DNA of 64,000 nt from Pseudomonas multiresinivorans (GCF_012971725.1 NZ_CP048833.1:186001-250000); one strand, 5' to 3'; positions 14,947 to 26,425 are shown, counted from the stretch's first letter. Notes: generated from the sequence alone by a model not told the origin. Numbers and translations are program-made.

Positions 14947-17334
14947 ATGACCAAGCCGAAGAAGCCTGCTCCACGCCCCGCGAGCGCGCCGCGCAAACCC
15001 TATCGCGGATGGCTGCTGGCCGCCTGTGCCGGCCTGTTGCTGGTGGCCACCATCGGCCTGTGGTGGTGGGTGCAGAGCAGCAACCCCAGGCTGCCGGTAT
15101 CTGCCAGTGCGCCAGCCAAAGCCCCGGCATCGACTCCTGCTCCGCCGGCAGTACCGGCGGCACCCACCACGACGATGGTCGACGAACAGCAATGCCAGGG
15201 CTGCCACCAGGCGCAGTTCAAGAGCTGGCAGGGCTCCCACCACCAGCAGGCGATGAAGCCGGCTGCCGAAGGCAATGTGCTGGGCGACTTCGACAACGTC
15301 ACCTTCAAGGGCGAGACCGAGACCACCCGTTTCTTCCGCAAGGACGGCGAGTACTGGGTCAATACCCCCGGCGCCGACGGCAAGCCGGCGGACTTCAAGG
15401 TTGCCTACACCTTTGGTTTCGAACCGCTGCAGCAATACCTGATCGACTATCCCGGCGGTCGCCTGCAAGCCCTCGGCGTGGCCTGGGATAGCGGCAAGCA
15501 CCAGTGGTTCCAGCTGATGCCCGGCCAGGGTATCGACCACAAGGACGAACTGCACTGGACCCGCCCGGCGCAGAACGCCAACTTCATGTGCATCGAATGC
15601 CATACCACCGGTTTCAAGCGCAATTACGACACCAGGACCGACAGCTTCGCCAGCCACTGGAACAGCCTCGGCGTCGGCTGCCAGGCCTGCCATGGCCCGG
15701 CATCCAGGCACCTGGAATGGGCGCAGAAGCCCGATAGCAGCGCGGACAAGGGCTTCGAAGTGCCGCTGCAGAACGCCAGCCAGGCGACTATCGTCGAGAC
15801 CTGCGCACGCTGCCACGCGCGCCGCGCACCGCTGGCCGACGGCTTCCAGAACAAGCATCGTTTCATGGACGACTACCTGCCCAGCACGCTGACCCGCGAG
15901 CTGTACGAGATCGACGGCAAGATTAAGGACGAAGTCTTCGAATGGGGTTCCTTCACCCAGAGCAAGATGTTCGCCAAAGGGGTCCAGTGCACCGATTGCC
16001 ACAACCCCCACAGCGGCGAGCTGAAGGCGCCGGGCAATGGCGTCTGCCTGCAATGCCACAACACGGCGGCCAGGCCGGTGCGCCCGCAGATCGACGGCAA
16101 GGGCCTGCAGGCGAAGAACTACGACTCGCCCGAGCACACACATCACCAACCCGGCACACCGGGCGCGCAATGCACCGCCTGCCACATGCCGGGGCGTTAC
16201 TACATGGTCAACGACTACCGCCACGACCATGGTTTCACCCTGCCGGATCCCGCCCATGCCCGTCGCATCGGCGCGCCGGATGCCTGCCAGGCCTGCCACC
16301 GCGACATGCCCGGCAAGCAGCTCGGCGCGAAGTTCCGCGAGTGGTTCTCCAGCGAGCTACCGGCCAAACCCAATGCCTCCAGCAACCCCGCGCCGCGCTA
16401 TGACGACACCCTGTGGAAAGCGCGCAATGGCAAGCCCGGCGCCTCCCGCGCGCTGCACCTGCTGCTGGCGACGACCGACCTGCCGGCGATCCGCCGTGCG
16501 ACCCTGCTCGCCGAGTTGCCCAGCTACCCCAGCCAGCGCTCGCTGGAGTTGGTGGCCCTGGGCCTGAAGGACGCCGACCCGCTGGTACGCAACGCCGCCA
16601 TCGAGGCTCTGCCGGCGCTTGCGGGCGCCCCACAGCAGGCCATGCTGCTGGCGCCGTTGCTCAATGACCCGATCCGCGCCGTGCGCATCGCCGCGGCCTG
16701 GCAACTGGCCCAGCTCCCGCCACCGGTTCGCGCCAGCATCGGAGCGGCCTTGGGCAAGGGTCTCGAAGAGTACGAACAGGTCCAGCACGACCTCGCCGAG
16801 CGCGCCGAGGCCAATCTCAACCTCGCCATGCTCTACCAGCAGACCGATCGGGGCGATCAGGTGGAACCGGCGCTGCGCGTCGCCCTCCAGCGCAACCCCG
16901 ACTTCCTGCCCGCACGGGTCACGCTGATCCAGTGGCTGGAGGGCAATGGCCGGGCAGCCGAAGCCAGGCAAACGCTGGATGAAGGCTTGCGCCTGTTCCC
17001 CACCTCCGGCCTGCTGCACCACGTCAATGGCCTCGGTCTGGTGCGCCAGGGACAACGTACCCAGGCGATCAAGGAACTGCGCGAAGCGGTGCGCCTGAGC
17101 CCGGAAGACGACCAGTTCCGCTTCGTCCTGGCGATCGCCCTGCATGACACCGGCGACAGCGACGGCGCCTGCCACGAGCTGGAACAACTGCTGCAGCGCC
17201 ACCCTGCCAACCGGACGGCGCGCCTGGCGCTGATCGACTACCTGCGCGAAACCGGGCAGTTCCAGAAGGTGCAGCAGTTCACCGCGGAACTGGAGCAGCA
17301 GAATCCGGACGATCCCGCGCTAAAACGTGAGTGA
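14947..17334 (+). CDS. Membrane-anchored octaheme cytochrome c with HEAT/TPR-like C-terminus
   Basis: A 795-residue protein. A single N-terminal membrane anchor spans about residues 21-42, followed by an Ala/Pro-rich linker. Eight CxxCH heme sites are at 83, 215, 245, 286, 348, 367, 409 and 447, within a cytochrome c554/NrfA-like region. From about residue 500 come HEAT-like repeats (LELVALGLKDADPLVRN, LLNDPIRAVRIAAAWQLA), then TPR-like helices (LNLAMLYQQTDRGDQ, HHVNGLGLVRQGQRTQAI) to the end. The heme domain should face the periplasm. It lies 122 bases after the dehydrogenase operon in the same orientation, but a functional link is only inferred. No assembly partners are adjacent. Confidence 0.85.
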   Translation: MTKPKKPAPRPASAPRKPYRGWLLAACAGLLLVATIGLWWWVQSSNPRLPVSASAPAKAPASTPAPPAVPAAPTTTMVDEQQCQGCHQAQFKSWQGSHHQQAMKPAAEGNVLGDFDNVTFKGETETTRFFRKDGEYWVNTPGADGKPADFKVAYTFGFEPLQQYLIDYPGGRLQALGVAWDSGKHQWFQLMPGQGIDHKDELHWTRPAQNANFMCIECHTTGFKRNYDTRTDSFASHWNSLGVGCQACHGPASRHLEWAQKPDSSADKGFEVPLQNASQATIVETCARCHARRAPLADGFQNKHRFMDDYLPSTLTRELYEIDGKIKDEVFEWGSFTQSKMFAKGVQCTDCHNPHSGELKAPGNGVCLQCHNTAARPVRPQIDGKGLQAKNYDSPEHTHHQPGTPGAQCTACHMPGRYYMVNDYRHDHGFTLPDPAHARRIGAPDACQACHRDMPGKQLGAKFREWFSSELPAKPNASSNPAPRYDDTLWKARNGKPGASRALHLLLATTDLPAIRRATLLAELPSYPSQRSLELVALGLKDADPLVRNAAIEALPALAGAPQQAMLLAPLLNDPIRAVRIAAAWQLAQLPPPVRASIGAALGKGLEEYEQVQHDLAERAEANLNLAMLYQQTDRGDQVEPALRVALQRNPDFLPARVTLIQWLEGNGRAAEARQTLDEGLRLFPTSGLLHHVNGLGLVRQGQRTQAIKELREAVRLSPEDDQFRFVLAIALHDTGDSDGACHELEQLLQRHPANRTARLALIDYLRETGQFQKVQQFTAELEQQNPDDPALKRE

Positions 17335-17408
17335 AAATTCCGACGACAGGCCGGAACCGCTGAAGCCTCCAAGGCTCTGATTGGCGCGCAATCATCCAAG
17401 GAGACACC

Positions 17409-17726
17409 ATGCGTCGCCGTTTCGCCCCTGTCGTCGTAGCCCTCACCCTTCTCCCCCTCGCCTCGGCCATGGCCGAGGACCGCAGCTTCTGGCGCGGCGT
17501 CCTCACCTCCGGCGCCACCACCGCTTCGAGCTACCTGACCAGCCGTGACGATCACAAGCTGATCGGCCCGGCCCAGGACGATGCCGCCAGCTTCATCGCC
17601 ACCGATGGCGCCATTCGCGGCCCCTACCTGGAAGCCACGTTGCAGCAAATGCGCAGCGCCGACCCGGCCCTGGCGCAAGCCAGCGACGCGGATCTGGCCT
17701 CGGCAATCCTGGCCGCCCAGCGCTGA
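17409..17726 (+). CDS. DUF2388 small exported protein (copy 1)
   Basis: A 105-residue protein with a signal peptide (to about residue 22). The DUF2388 core is FWRGVLTSGATTASSYLTS, then AQDDAASFIATDGAIRGPYL. The family is, to my knowledge, confined to Pseudomonas and relatives and has no known function. A second copy follows 111 bases later with the same architecture. Its start ATG at 17409 follows AAGGAGA at good spacing. Confidence 0.88.
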   Translation: MRRRFAPVVVALTLLPLASAMAEDRSFWRGVLTSGATTASSYLTSRDDHKLIGPAQDDAASFIATDGAIRGPYLEATLQQMRSADPALAQASDADLASAILAAQR

Positions 17727-17837
17727 CCCACGCGAGGTGCGCGGGCAACCGCTCGCGCACCTCGTCCGGATAATCTTGGAACTCCCGCCAGCCGCTGCGC
17801 CTCTCACCTGTACACGGACCTTCCGGAGGTGGAACCG

Positions 17838-18164
17838 ATGCGTACAGCGAAACTGGCCACTGCCTTTGCCCTTCTCGCCCTGCCCGTTGCCTCGGCCATG
17901 GCCGACGGCGACTTCTGGCGCGACGTCATCTCATCCGGCGCCACAACCGCGTCGACCTACCTGACCTTCAAGCACGACAAGCTGATCGTCGCCGCCCAGG
18001 ACGATGCGAGCGCCTTCGTAGCCAGTGACGGTGCGATCCGCGGCCCGTACCTGGAAGCGGCCCTCACCCGCCTGCGCAGCGACGACGCCGCGCTGCAGGA
18101 CCGCAGCGACATGGAACTGGCCAACGCCATTCTCGTCCGCCGAGATGACGCACCCGCCCAGTGA
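17838..18164 (+). CDS. DUF2388 small exported protein (copy 2)
   Basis: A 108-residue paralogue of the preceding gene. The signal peptide is MRTAKLATAFALLALPVASAMA, then FWRDVISSGATTASTYLTF and AQDDASAFVASDGAIRGPYL. The ATG at 17838 has GGAGGT about eight bases upstream; an in-frame GTG nine bases earlier sits on the ribosome-binding site and is rejected. Tandem copies of this family are common in Pseudomonas. Function unknown. Confidence 0.88.
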   Translation: MRTAKLATAFALLALPVASAMADGDFWRDVISSGATTASTYLTFKHDKLIVAAQDDASAFVASDGAIRGPYLEAALTRLRSDDAALQDRSDMELANAILVRRDDAPAQ

Positions 18165-18259
18165 TACCCACCGGCGCGGCCCGTGGCGCTCGCCGCGGGC
18201 CAAGCCGGCGGGTCGCGGCTGTGTTCTACTGACACTCCAATTCCGACACGGAGTGTCCC

Positions 18260-18481
18260 ATGAACGATCCCATCCAGCCGCTGAAGATCACCCTGATCCT
18301 GCTGATCGTCAGTGAAGGCTTCTGGCTGCTCAGCCGCCTGCTCAGCGTGGTCGGCATAGAGGTCTATTCGCTGCTGCCCTCGTCGCTCTACAACCTGATC
18401 GGCATGCTCAGCAATGTGCTGATGATCCTGCTGTTCGTGTTCCTGATCCGCCTGATCGGGCGGTTGCAGCTCAAGCCCTGA
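18260..18481 (+). CDS. Small two-helix membrane protein, unknown
   Basis: A 73-residue protein made almost entirely of two hydrophobic helices (about residues 9-30 and 45-66) joined by a short loop with VGIEVYSLLPSSL, ending in a basic tail. The ATG at 18260 is preceded by ACGGAG. It is flanked downstream by REP elements. I do not recognise the family; an inner-membrane location is likely. Confidence 0.7.
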   Translation: MNDPIQPLKITLILLIVSEGFWLLSRLLSVVGIEVYSLLPSSLYNLIGMLSNVLMILLFVFLIRLIGRLQLKP

Positions 18482-18502
18482 GGTCCTCTGCCGGGCCAAG
18501 CC

Positions 18503-18527
18503 GATCGCGGACGGAGTCCGCTCCTAC
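18503..18527 (-). repeat. Single REP, family B
   Basis: GATCGCGGACGGAGTCCGCT and the CCTAC end, the reverse complement of the family B unit with CGGAG in place of CAAAG. It lies beside a family A pair. Confidence 0.85.
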
Positions 18528-18541
18528 GCCGGAACGAACCT

Positions 18542-18620
18542 GTAGGAGCGAGCTTGCTCGCGAACCCTCCCAGCTCCGGCGCCGCCAGAAAATCCGTTCA
18601 CGAGCAAGCTCGCTCCTACG
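18542..18620. repeat. REP pair, family A, convergent
   Basis: A plus-orientation copy at 18542-18565 and a minus-orientation copy at 18596-18620 (GTTCACGAGC, one change from the usual GTTCGCGAGC). It lies between the convergent small membrane gene and gcvP. Confidence 0.9.
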
Positions 18621-18626
18621 AAAAAC

Positions 18627-18653
18627 AAAAAAGCCGCCCGAAGGCGGCTTTTT
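18627..18653 (-). terminator. Intrinsic terminator of gcvP
   Basis: AAAAAAGCCGCC, CGAA loop region, GGCGGCTTTTT. On the minus strand it ends the gcvTHP transcript with a six-T run. Confidence 0.92.
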
Positions 18654-18669
18654 CAGTTCAACGCACCGC

Positions 18670-21546
<2,877 letters not shown>

Positions 21547-21573
21547 GGCCACGGTCTCGAAAGGGCGTTCCCT

Positions 21574-21606
21574 GAAAAGAACAGGCCCCGACGAATCGAG
21601 GCCTGT
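21574..21606 (-). terminator. Hairpin with T-rich tail between gcvH and gcvP
   Basis: On the minus strand, ACAGGCC pairs with GGCCTGT, extended by CTCG/CGGG-type pairs, then TCTTTTC. It looks like an intrinsic terminator or attenuator inside the operon and could set the GcvH:GcvP ratio. Confidence 0.65.
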
Positions 21607-21621
21607 GTGTACAGCAGTGTC

Positions 21622-22011
21622 TTACGCGTCGGCGTCGCTGGCAGCGCGGTAGCCGGCGGCGTCGAGCAGCTTGTCCAGCTCGGCCGGGTTGCTCGGCTTG
21701 AGCTTGAAGAACCAGGAACCGTACGGATCGTTGTTCACTTCTTCGGGGGTGTCGGCCAGCACGTCGTTGACGGCGATGACTTCGCCGCTCACAGGGGCGT
21801 AGATGTCCGAGGCGGCCTTCACCGACTCGACCACACCGGCTTCCTGGCCGGCGGCGAGGGTCTTGCCCACTTCCGGCAGTTCGACGAAGACCACGTCGCC
21901 CAGGGCTTCCTGGGCGTGGTCGGAGATGCCCACGGTGACGGTACCGTCAGCTTCCAGGCGCGCCCACTCGTGGCTGGCGGCGTAACGCAGGTCGGCGGGG
22001 ATATTGCTCAT
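21622..22011 (-). CDS. gcvH: Glycine cleavage system H protein
   Basis: A 129-residue lipoyl carrier protein. The lipoylated lysine is K65 in ESVKAASD, within the usual hammerhead fold (GVVESVKAASDIYAPVSG). It shuttles the aminomethyl group between GcvP and GcvT and delivers reducing equivalents to the lipoamide dehydrogenase, which is not in this window. The start ATG at 22011 gives MSNIPADLRYAASHEW. It sits between gcvT and gcvP in one operon, 66 bases after gcvT. Confidence 0.97.
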   Translation of the reverse strand: MSNIPADLRYAASHEWARLEADGTVTVGISDHAQEALGDVVFVELPEVGKTLAAGQEAGVVESVKAASDIYAPVSGEVIAVNDVLADTPEEVNNDPYGSWFFKLKPSNPAELDKLLDAAGYRAASDADA

Positions 22012-22077
22012 CTTGTTTTTCCTCGAGGACTGGACGACGGGCGGCGACGCCGCACCATGCAAGTTAGATCATGCAAT

Positions 22078-23160
22078 TTAGATCAGGGCTTTGCCATGAC
22101 GCACGAAATTCGGTTGAACGACGCGGACCGGGTACCACTTGCCGCGGATTTCCACTTCGGCGCGGTCACCGGTGGCCGCCGGCACACGGGCCAGGGCGAT
22201 GGATTTGCCGAGCGTCGGGGAGAAGCTGCCGCTGGTGATCTCGCCTTCGCCGACGCCGGCGACGCGGACCACCTGGTGGGCGCGCAGTACGCCGCGCTCT
22301 TCCAGCACCAGGCCGACCAGCTTGGGCGCATCGCCGGCGGCTTTCTGCGCTTCCAGGGCCTTGCGGCCGATGAAGTCGCGGCCTTCGGGTTCCCAGGCGA
22401 TGGTCCAGCCCATGTTGGCGGCCAGCGGGGTGACGTCTTCGTCCATGTCCTGGCCGTAGAGGTTCATCCCGGCTTCCAGGCGCAGGGTATCGCGCGCGCC
22501 CAGGCCCGCCGGGGAAATTCCGGCACCGACCAGGTCGTTGAGGAAGCCTTGCGCCTCGACGGCCGGCAGCATGATTTCCAGGCCGTCCTCGCCGGTGTAG
22601 CCGGTGCGGGCGATGAACCAGTCACCGTCGGCCTTGCCCTGGAAGGGCTTGAGTTCACGGATCAGCGCGGCGCGGGCGGGAGTGACCAGCTCGGCGGTCT
22701 TCTCACGGGCGTTGGGGCCCTGGACGGCCAGCATCGCGAGGTCGGGACGTTCGGTCAGGGTGACGTCGAAGCCCTCGGTATGCGCCTGCATCCAGGCCAT
22801 GTCCTTGTCGCGGGTCGAGGCATTGACCACCACGCGGTAGCCGTACACGCCGAGGTAGACGATCAGGTCGTCGACCACGCCGCCACGCTCGTTGAGCATG
22901 CCGCTGTACAGCGCCTTGCCCGGAACCTGCAGTCGTTCGACATCGTTGGCCAGGAGTCGCTGCAGGTATTCCTTGGCCTGCGGACCGGTGACGTCGACCA
23001 CGGTCATGTGGGAAACGTCGAACACGCCGCAATCGCGACGTACCTGGTGGTGCTCTTCGACTTGCGAACCGTAGTGCAACGGCATGTCCCAACCGCCGAA
23101 ATCGACGATCTTGGCGCCGAGGGCGACGTGCAAATCATAGAGCGGCGTGCGCTGTCCCAT
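22078..23160 (-). CDS. gcvT: Glycine cleavage system T protein (aminomethyltransferase)
   Basis: A 360-residue aminomethyltransferase. It releases ammonia from the GcvH-bound aminomethyl group and passes the carbon to tetrahydrofolate. Family segments are FGGWDMPLHYG, GVFDVSHMTVVDVTG, a central ARTGYTGEDGLE and GLGARDTLRLEAGM. It is the first gene of the operon, with GGAGAACACCC before the ATG. Only 112 bases separate it from the iron permease gene upstream, which reads in the same direction. Confidence 0.97.
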   Translation of the reverse strand: MGQRTPLYDLHVALGAKIVDFGGWDMPLHYGSQVEEHHQVRRDCGVFDVSHMTVVDVTGPQAKEYLQRLLANDVERLQVPGKALYSGMLNERGGVVDDLIVYLGVYGYRVVVNASTRDKDMAWMQAHTEGFDVTLTERPDLAMLAVQGPNAREKTAELVTPARAALIRELKPFQGKADGDWFIARTGYTGEDGLEIMLPAVEAQGFLNDLVGAGISPAGLGARDTLRLEAGMNLYGQDMDEDVTPLAANMGWTIAWEPEGRDFIGRKALEAQKAAGDAPKLVGLVLEERGVLRAHQVVRVAGVGEGEITSGSFSPTLGKSIALARVPAATGDRAEVEIRGKWYPVRVVQPNFVRHGKALI

Positions 23161-23223
23161 GGGTGTTCTCCTTCCGGGCGAGGCGGGTGCGGAGCGCGAG
23201 TACGGCCCGCACGAAACGCGCGC

Positions 23224-23252
23224 ATTGTAGTCGCATGACCGGACTCTGGACA
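23224..23252 (-). promoter_or_regulatory. Putative sigma-70 promoter of gcvTHP
   Basis: On the minus strand, TACAAT (23229-23224) is a good -10. A weak TGTCCA lies 17 bases further upstream as -35. This places transcription start about 60 bases before the gcvT ATG. The assignment rests on motif and position only. Confidence 0.4.
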
Positions 23253-23272
23253 GCTTGTCCGACGGCCGATTC

Positions 23273-24892
23273 TCAGGGCCGCACAGAACCGGTCGGTCGC
23301 GCCGAGCGACGGATCAGCCCGATCACCGGGAACAGTCCCACCAGCACCAGCGTCAGCGCCGGCAGCGCGGCGCGCGCCCACTCGCCTTCGCTGGTCATCT
23401 CGAAGACGCGCACGGCCAGGGTGTCCCAGCCGAATGGACGCATCAGCAGGGTCGCGGGCATTTCCTTGAGCACGTCGACGAACACCAGCAGCGCGGCGCT
23501 CAAGGCTCCCGGCACCAGTAGCGGCAGGTAGACGCGGAAGAACAACCCGGCTCCGCCGACGCCCAGGCTGCGGGAAGCTTCCGGTAGCGAAGGTCGAATT
23601 CTCGCCAGCGCACCCTCCAACGGGTTGTAGGCCACCGCCATGAAACGGATCAGGTAAGCCACCAGCAGCGCCCCGAGGCTGCCCAGCAGCAAGGGCTTGC
23701 CGGCGCCGCCGAGGGCGCTGGACAGCGGAATCACTGCATGGTTATCCAGCCAGCTGAAGGCCAGCATGATCGCCACCGCCAGCACCGAGCCGGGCAGCGC
23801 ATAGCCGAGGTTGGAAATACCTACCGCCGAGCGCACCGCGGTTGTTGGCGACAGCCGCCGGGCGAAGGCCAGCAACAGCGCGACGGCCACCGTGATCAGC
23901 GCCGCGAAGCCGCCCAGGTACAGGCTGTGGAGGATCAGTCCCCAGTAGCGCTCGTCGAGGTCGAAACGCCCCTTCTGCCAGACCCACACCACCAGTTGCA
24001 GCACCGGGATGACGAAGGCGCAGGCGAATACCAGCAGGCACCAGGCGCTGGCGGCGAAGGCCTTCCAGCCACGCAGCCGATACAGCGCGGCGCCACGCGG
24101 GCGCTCGTTCGGCACACCACTGCGGCCACGGCTGTAGCGCTCGCCCAGCAGCACCAGCATGACGAACAGCAACAGCAGGCTGGCCAGCTGGGTAGCGCTT
24201 GAGAGACTGTAGAAGCCGTACCAGGTCTTGTAGACAGCGGTGGTGAAGGTATCGAAGTTGAACACCGAGACGGTGCCGAAATCCGCCAAGGTTTCCATGA
24301 TCGCCAGCGCCAGCCCGGCGCCGATGGCCGGTCGCGCCATCGGCAGGGCAACGCGCCAGAAGGCGGCCAGGGGAGACAGGCCGAGTACCCGCGCCGCTTC
24401 GGTCAGACCGCGACCCTGGGCAAGGAAGGCGGTGCGCGCGAGCAGATAGACATAGGGATAGAAGACCAGCACCAGCACCGTGATCACGCCGCCGGTGGAG
24501 CGCACGCGCGGCAGCCGCAGGCCGCTGCCGAACCACTCGCGCAGCAGCGTCTGCACGGGGCCGGAGAAATCCAGCAGGCCGACGAAGACGAACGCCAGCA
24601 CATAGGCCGGCACCGCGAAGGGCAGCATCAGCGCCCAGTCCAGCCAGCGCCGGCCGGGGAATTCGCAGAGGCTGGTGAGCCAGGCAAGGCTGACGCCCAG
24701 CACGGTCACGCCCACGCCCACGCCGGTTACCAGCACCAGGGTATTGCCCAGCAGGCGCGCCATCTGGGTTTCCCACAGGTGCGACCAGATTTCGCGGTCG
24801 ATTTCCGCCCAGCTCAGCAGCAGGACACTGATGGGCAGCAAAACCAGGGCGGCGACGGCAAAGGTGATGGGGGTCCAGCGGTGGGTGCGCAT
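23273..24892 (-). CDS. hitB: Ferric iron ABC transporter permease (HitB/FbpB-like)
   Basis: A 539-residue permease with about 12 hydrophobic segments in two halves. Each half carries an EAA-type cytoplasmic loop (EAARVLGLSPLAAFWRVALP and EASRSLGVGGAGLFFRVYLP). This double-length form is typical of FbpB/HitB/SfuB permeases, which move ferric iron from a periplasmic binding protein. The binding protein hitA lies at 25424-26425 in the same orientation, but an inverted small gene sits between them. No ATPase gene is adjacent. Confidence 0.9.
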   Translation of the reverse strand: MRTHRWTPITFAVAALVLLPISVLLLSWAEIDREIWSHLWETQMARLLGNTLVLVTGVGVGVTVLGVSLAWLTSLCEFPGRRWLDWALMLPFAVPAYVLAFVFVGLLDFSGPVQTLLREWFGSGLRLPRVRSTGGVITVLVLVFYPYVYLLARTAFLAQGRGLTEAARVLGLSPLAAFWRVALPMARPAIGAGLALAIMETLADFGTVSVFNFDTFTTAVYKTWYGFYSLSSATQLASLLLLFVMLVLLGERYSRGRSGVPNERPRGAALYRLRGWKAFAASAWCLLVFACAFVIPVLQLVVWVWQKGRFDLDERYWGLILHSLYLGGFAALITVAVALLLAFARRLSPTTAVRSAVGISNLGYALPGSVLAVAIMLAFSWLDNHAVIPLSSALGGAGKPLLLGSLGALLVAYLIRFMAVAYNPLEGALARIRPSLPEASRSLGVGGAGLFFRVYLPLLVPGALSAALLVFVDVLKEMPATLLMRPFGWDTLAVRVFEMTSEGEWARAALPALTLVLVGLFPVIGLIRRSARPTGSVRP

Positions 24893-25068
24893 GCGTTGCG
24901 TTATTCCAGGAGATCAGCCGGTGTTCGCAGGAAATATCGCCGATGAATTGACGGAAACTTCCCTCATTGATATCGAATTCGCCTGATCCTCATGCGACAG
25001 GGATAAAGCTCAAGCTGGTGCGGTCGAATCCGCCACTTTGCCATTCCAACCTGCCAAGGAAAAAGCCC

Positions 25069-25407
25069 ATGTCCTCCCCTCGCTCTCTCTGCGGACTGCT
25101 GCTTCTGACACTGTGCGGCGCCGTTCAGGCCGACGAGCCCACTCCCATGGAAGCCTGCCTGCAAATGGCAATGACGCTCCTGGCCGAGAATCCGCAAGTA
25201 CAGGAGCGCTGGCAGCAGACCTGGGTGGAGCCATCGTCGATCCGCGAGGAAGCCTACGACGGCGAGGTGGACGGCCAGCACGCCAGCAAGCGCCTGACCG
25301 CCCAACTGCGCCGCGGCGATCAGTCGGACGGCCAGTTCATCTGCCTGCTGGCGGAGAACGGCAAGGCGCTTTCAGTGGATCACAAGGGCGACGCCGACAG
25401 CCAGTAA
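25069..25407 (+). CDS. Small exported protein between hitA and hitB
   Basis: A 112-residue protein with a signal peptide (SPRSLCGLLLLTLCGAVQA, cleavage about residue 22). The mature part is acidic, with two cysteines (EACLQM, FICLLA) that could pair. The ATG at 25069 follows AAGGA at fair spacing. It reads opposite to hitA and hitB and fills the gap between them, ending only 16 bases from the hitA stop. I do not recognise a family. The signal peptide, ribosome-binding site and codon pattern argue it is real. Confidence 0.72.
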   Translation: MSSPRSLCGLLLLTLCGAVQADEPTPMEACLQMAMTLLAENPQVQERWQQTWVEPSSIREEAYDGEVDGQHASKRLTAQLRRGDQSDGQFICLLAENGKALSVDHKGDADSQ

Positions 25408-25423
25408 GGCGCCGGCGCTTCCA

Positions 25424-26425
25424 TCAGTTCCAACCGGCGCGGTCCATCAGCTTGATCGCTTCGGCCTGGCGCTTACCGGCGATCTCCACCGGAATGCTGT
25501 CGGCCTTGAATTCACCCCAGGCGGCCACTTCCTGCGACGGCGCCACCTTCGGGTTGGCCGGGAACTCCTGGTTGATGCCGGCGAACAGCGCCTGGGCGTC
25601 CGCGCCGGTCATCCATTCCACCAGCTTCTTGGCCTGTTCCGGGTGCGGCGCGTACTTGGTCAGGCCGATGCCCGACAGGTTGACGTGCACGCCCCGGTCG
25701 CCCTGGTTCGGCCAGAACAGCTTCACCGGCAGCTGCGGATTGTCCTTGTGCATGCGCCCGTAGTAGTAGGTGTTGACGATACCGACGTCGCACTGCCCGG
25801 CGGCGATGGCCTGGAGCAGCGCGTTATCATCGGAGAACACGTCGGTAGCCAGGTTGTTCACCCAGCCCTTGAGGATTTCCTCAGTCTTCTCGGCGCCATG
25901 GGTCTCGATCAGGGTGGCGGTCAGCGACTGGTTGTAGACCTTCTTCGCGGTGCGCAGGCACAGGCGGCCTTCCCATTTCGCATCGGCCAGTTCCTCATAG
26001 GTCGACAGTTCCTCGGGCTTCACCCGCTGGGTCGAATAGGCGATGGTCCGTGCGCGCAGCGACAGGCCGGTCCAACTGTCGGTGCCGGAGCGGTACTGCG
26101 GCGGGATGTTCGCGTCCAGGGTCGGCGAATCGAAGGGCTGCAGGATGCCCATCTTCTCGGCCTGCCAGAGGTTGCCGGCATCCACGGTGAGTAGCAGGTC
26201 GGCCGGGGTGTTGGCGCCTTCGGCCTTGATCCGCGCCATCAGCGGCGCTTCCTTGTCGGTGATGAACTTGATCTTCACCCCGGTGGCCTGGGTGTAGGCG
26301 TCGAAGACGGGTTTGATCAGCTCGTCGATACGCGAGGAATAGACCACCACTTCGTCGGCGGCCTGGGCGGTGCTACCGAGGGCGGCCAGCAGGAGGGTGG
26401 CGATAAGACCTTTGCGCGCGAGCAT
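25424..26425 (-). CDS. hitA: Ferric iron ABC transporter substrate-binding protein (HitA/FbpA-like)
   Basis: A 333-residue periplasmic binding protein with a signal peptide (MLARKGLIATLLLAALGS, then TAQA). The mature N-terminus ADEVVVYSSRIDELIKPV is typical of the FbpA/HitA ferric-binding group. The paired tyrosines expected to bind iron are in VGIVNTYYYGRM. It captures Fe3+ in the periplasm for the HitB permease. The palindrome just upstream (26455-26479) looks like a Fur site, which would fit iron control. Confidence 0.92.
   Translation of the reverse strand: MLARKGLIATLLLAALGSTAQAADEVVVYSSRIDELIKPVFDAYTQATGVKIKFITDKEAPLMARIKAEGANTPADLLLTVDAGNLWQAEKMGILQPFDSPTLDANIPPQYRSGTDSWTGLSLRARTIAYSTQRVKPEELSTYEELADAKWEGRLCLRTAKKVYNQSLTATLIETHGAEKTEEILKGWVNNLATDVFSDDNALLQAIAAGQCDVGIVNTYYYGRMHKDNPQLPVKLFWPNQGDRGVHVNLSGIGLTKYAPHPEQAKKLVEWMTGADAQALFAGINQEFPANPKVAPSQEVAAWGEFKADSIPVEIAGKRQAEAIKLMDRAGWN

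Noticed and set aside
23161..23272. Glycine riboswitch upstream of gcvT
   Set aside because: Only 112 bases are available, and I could not find the paired aptamer core; a normal promoter explains the region better.
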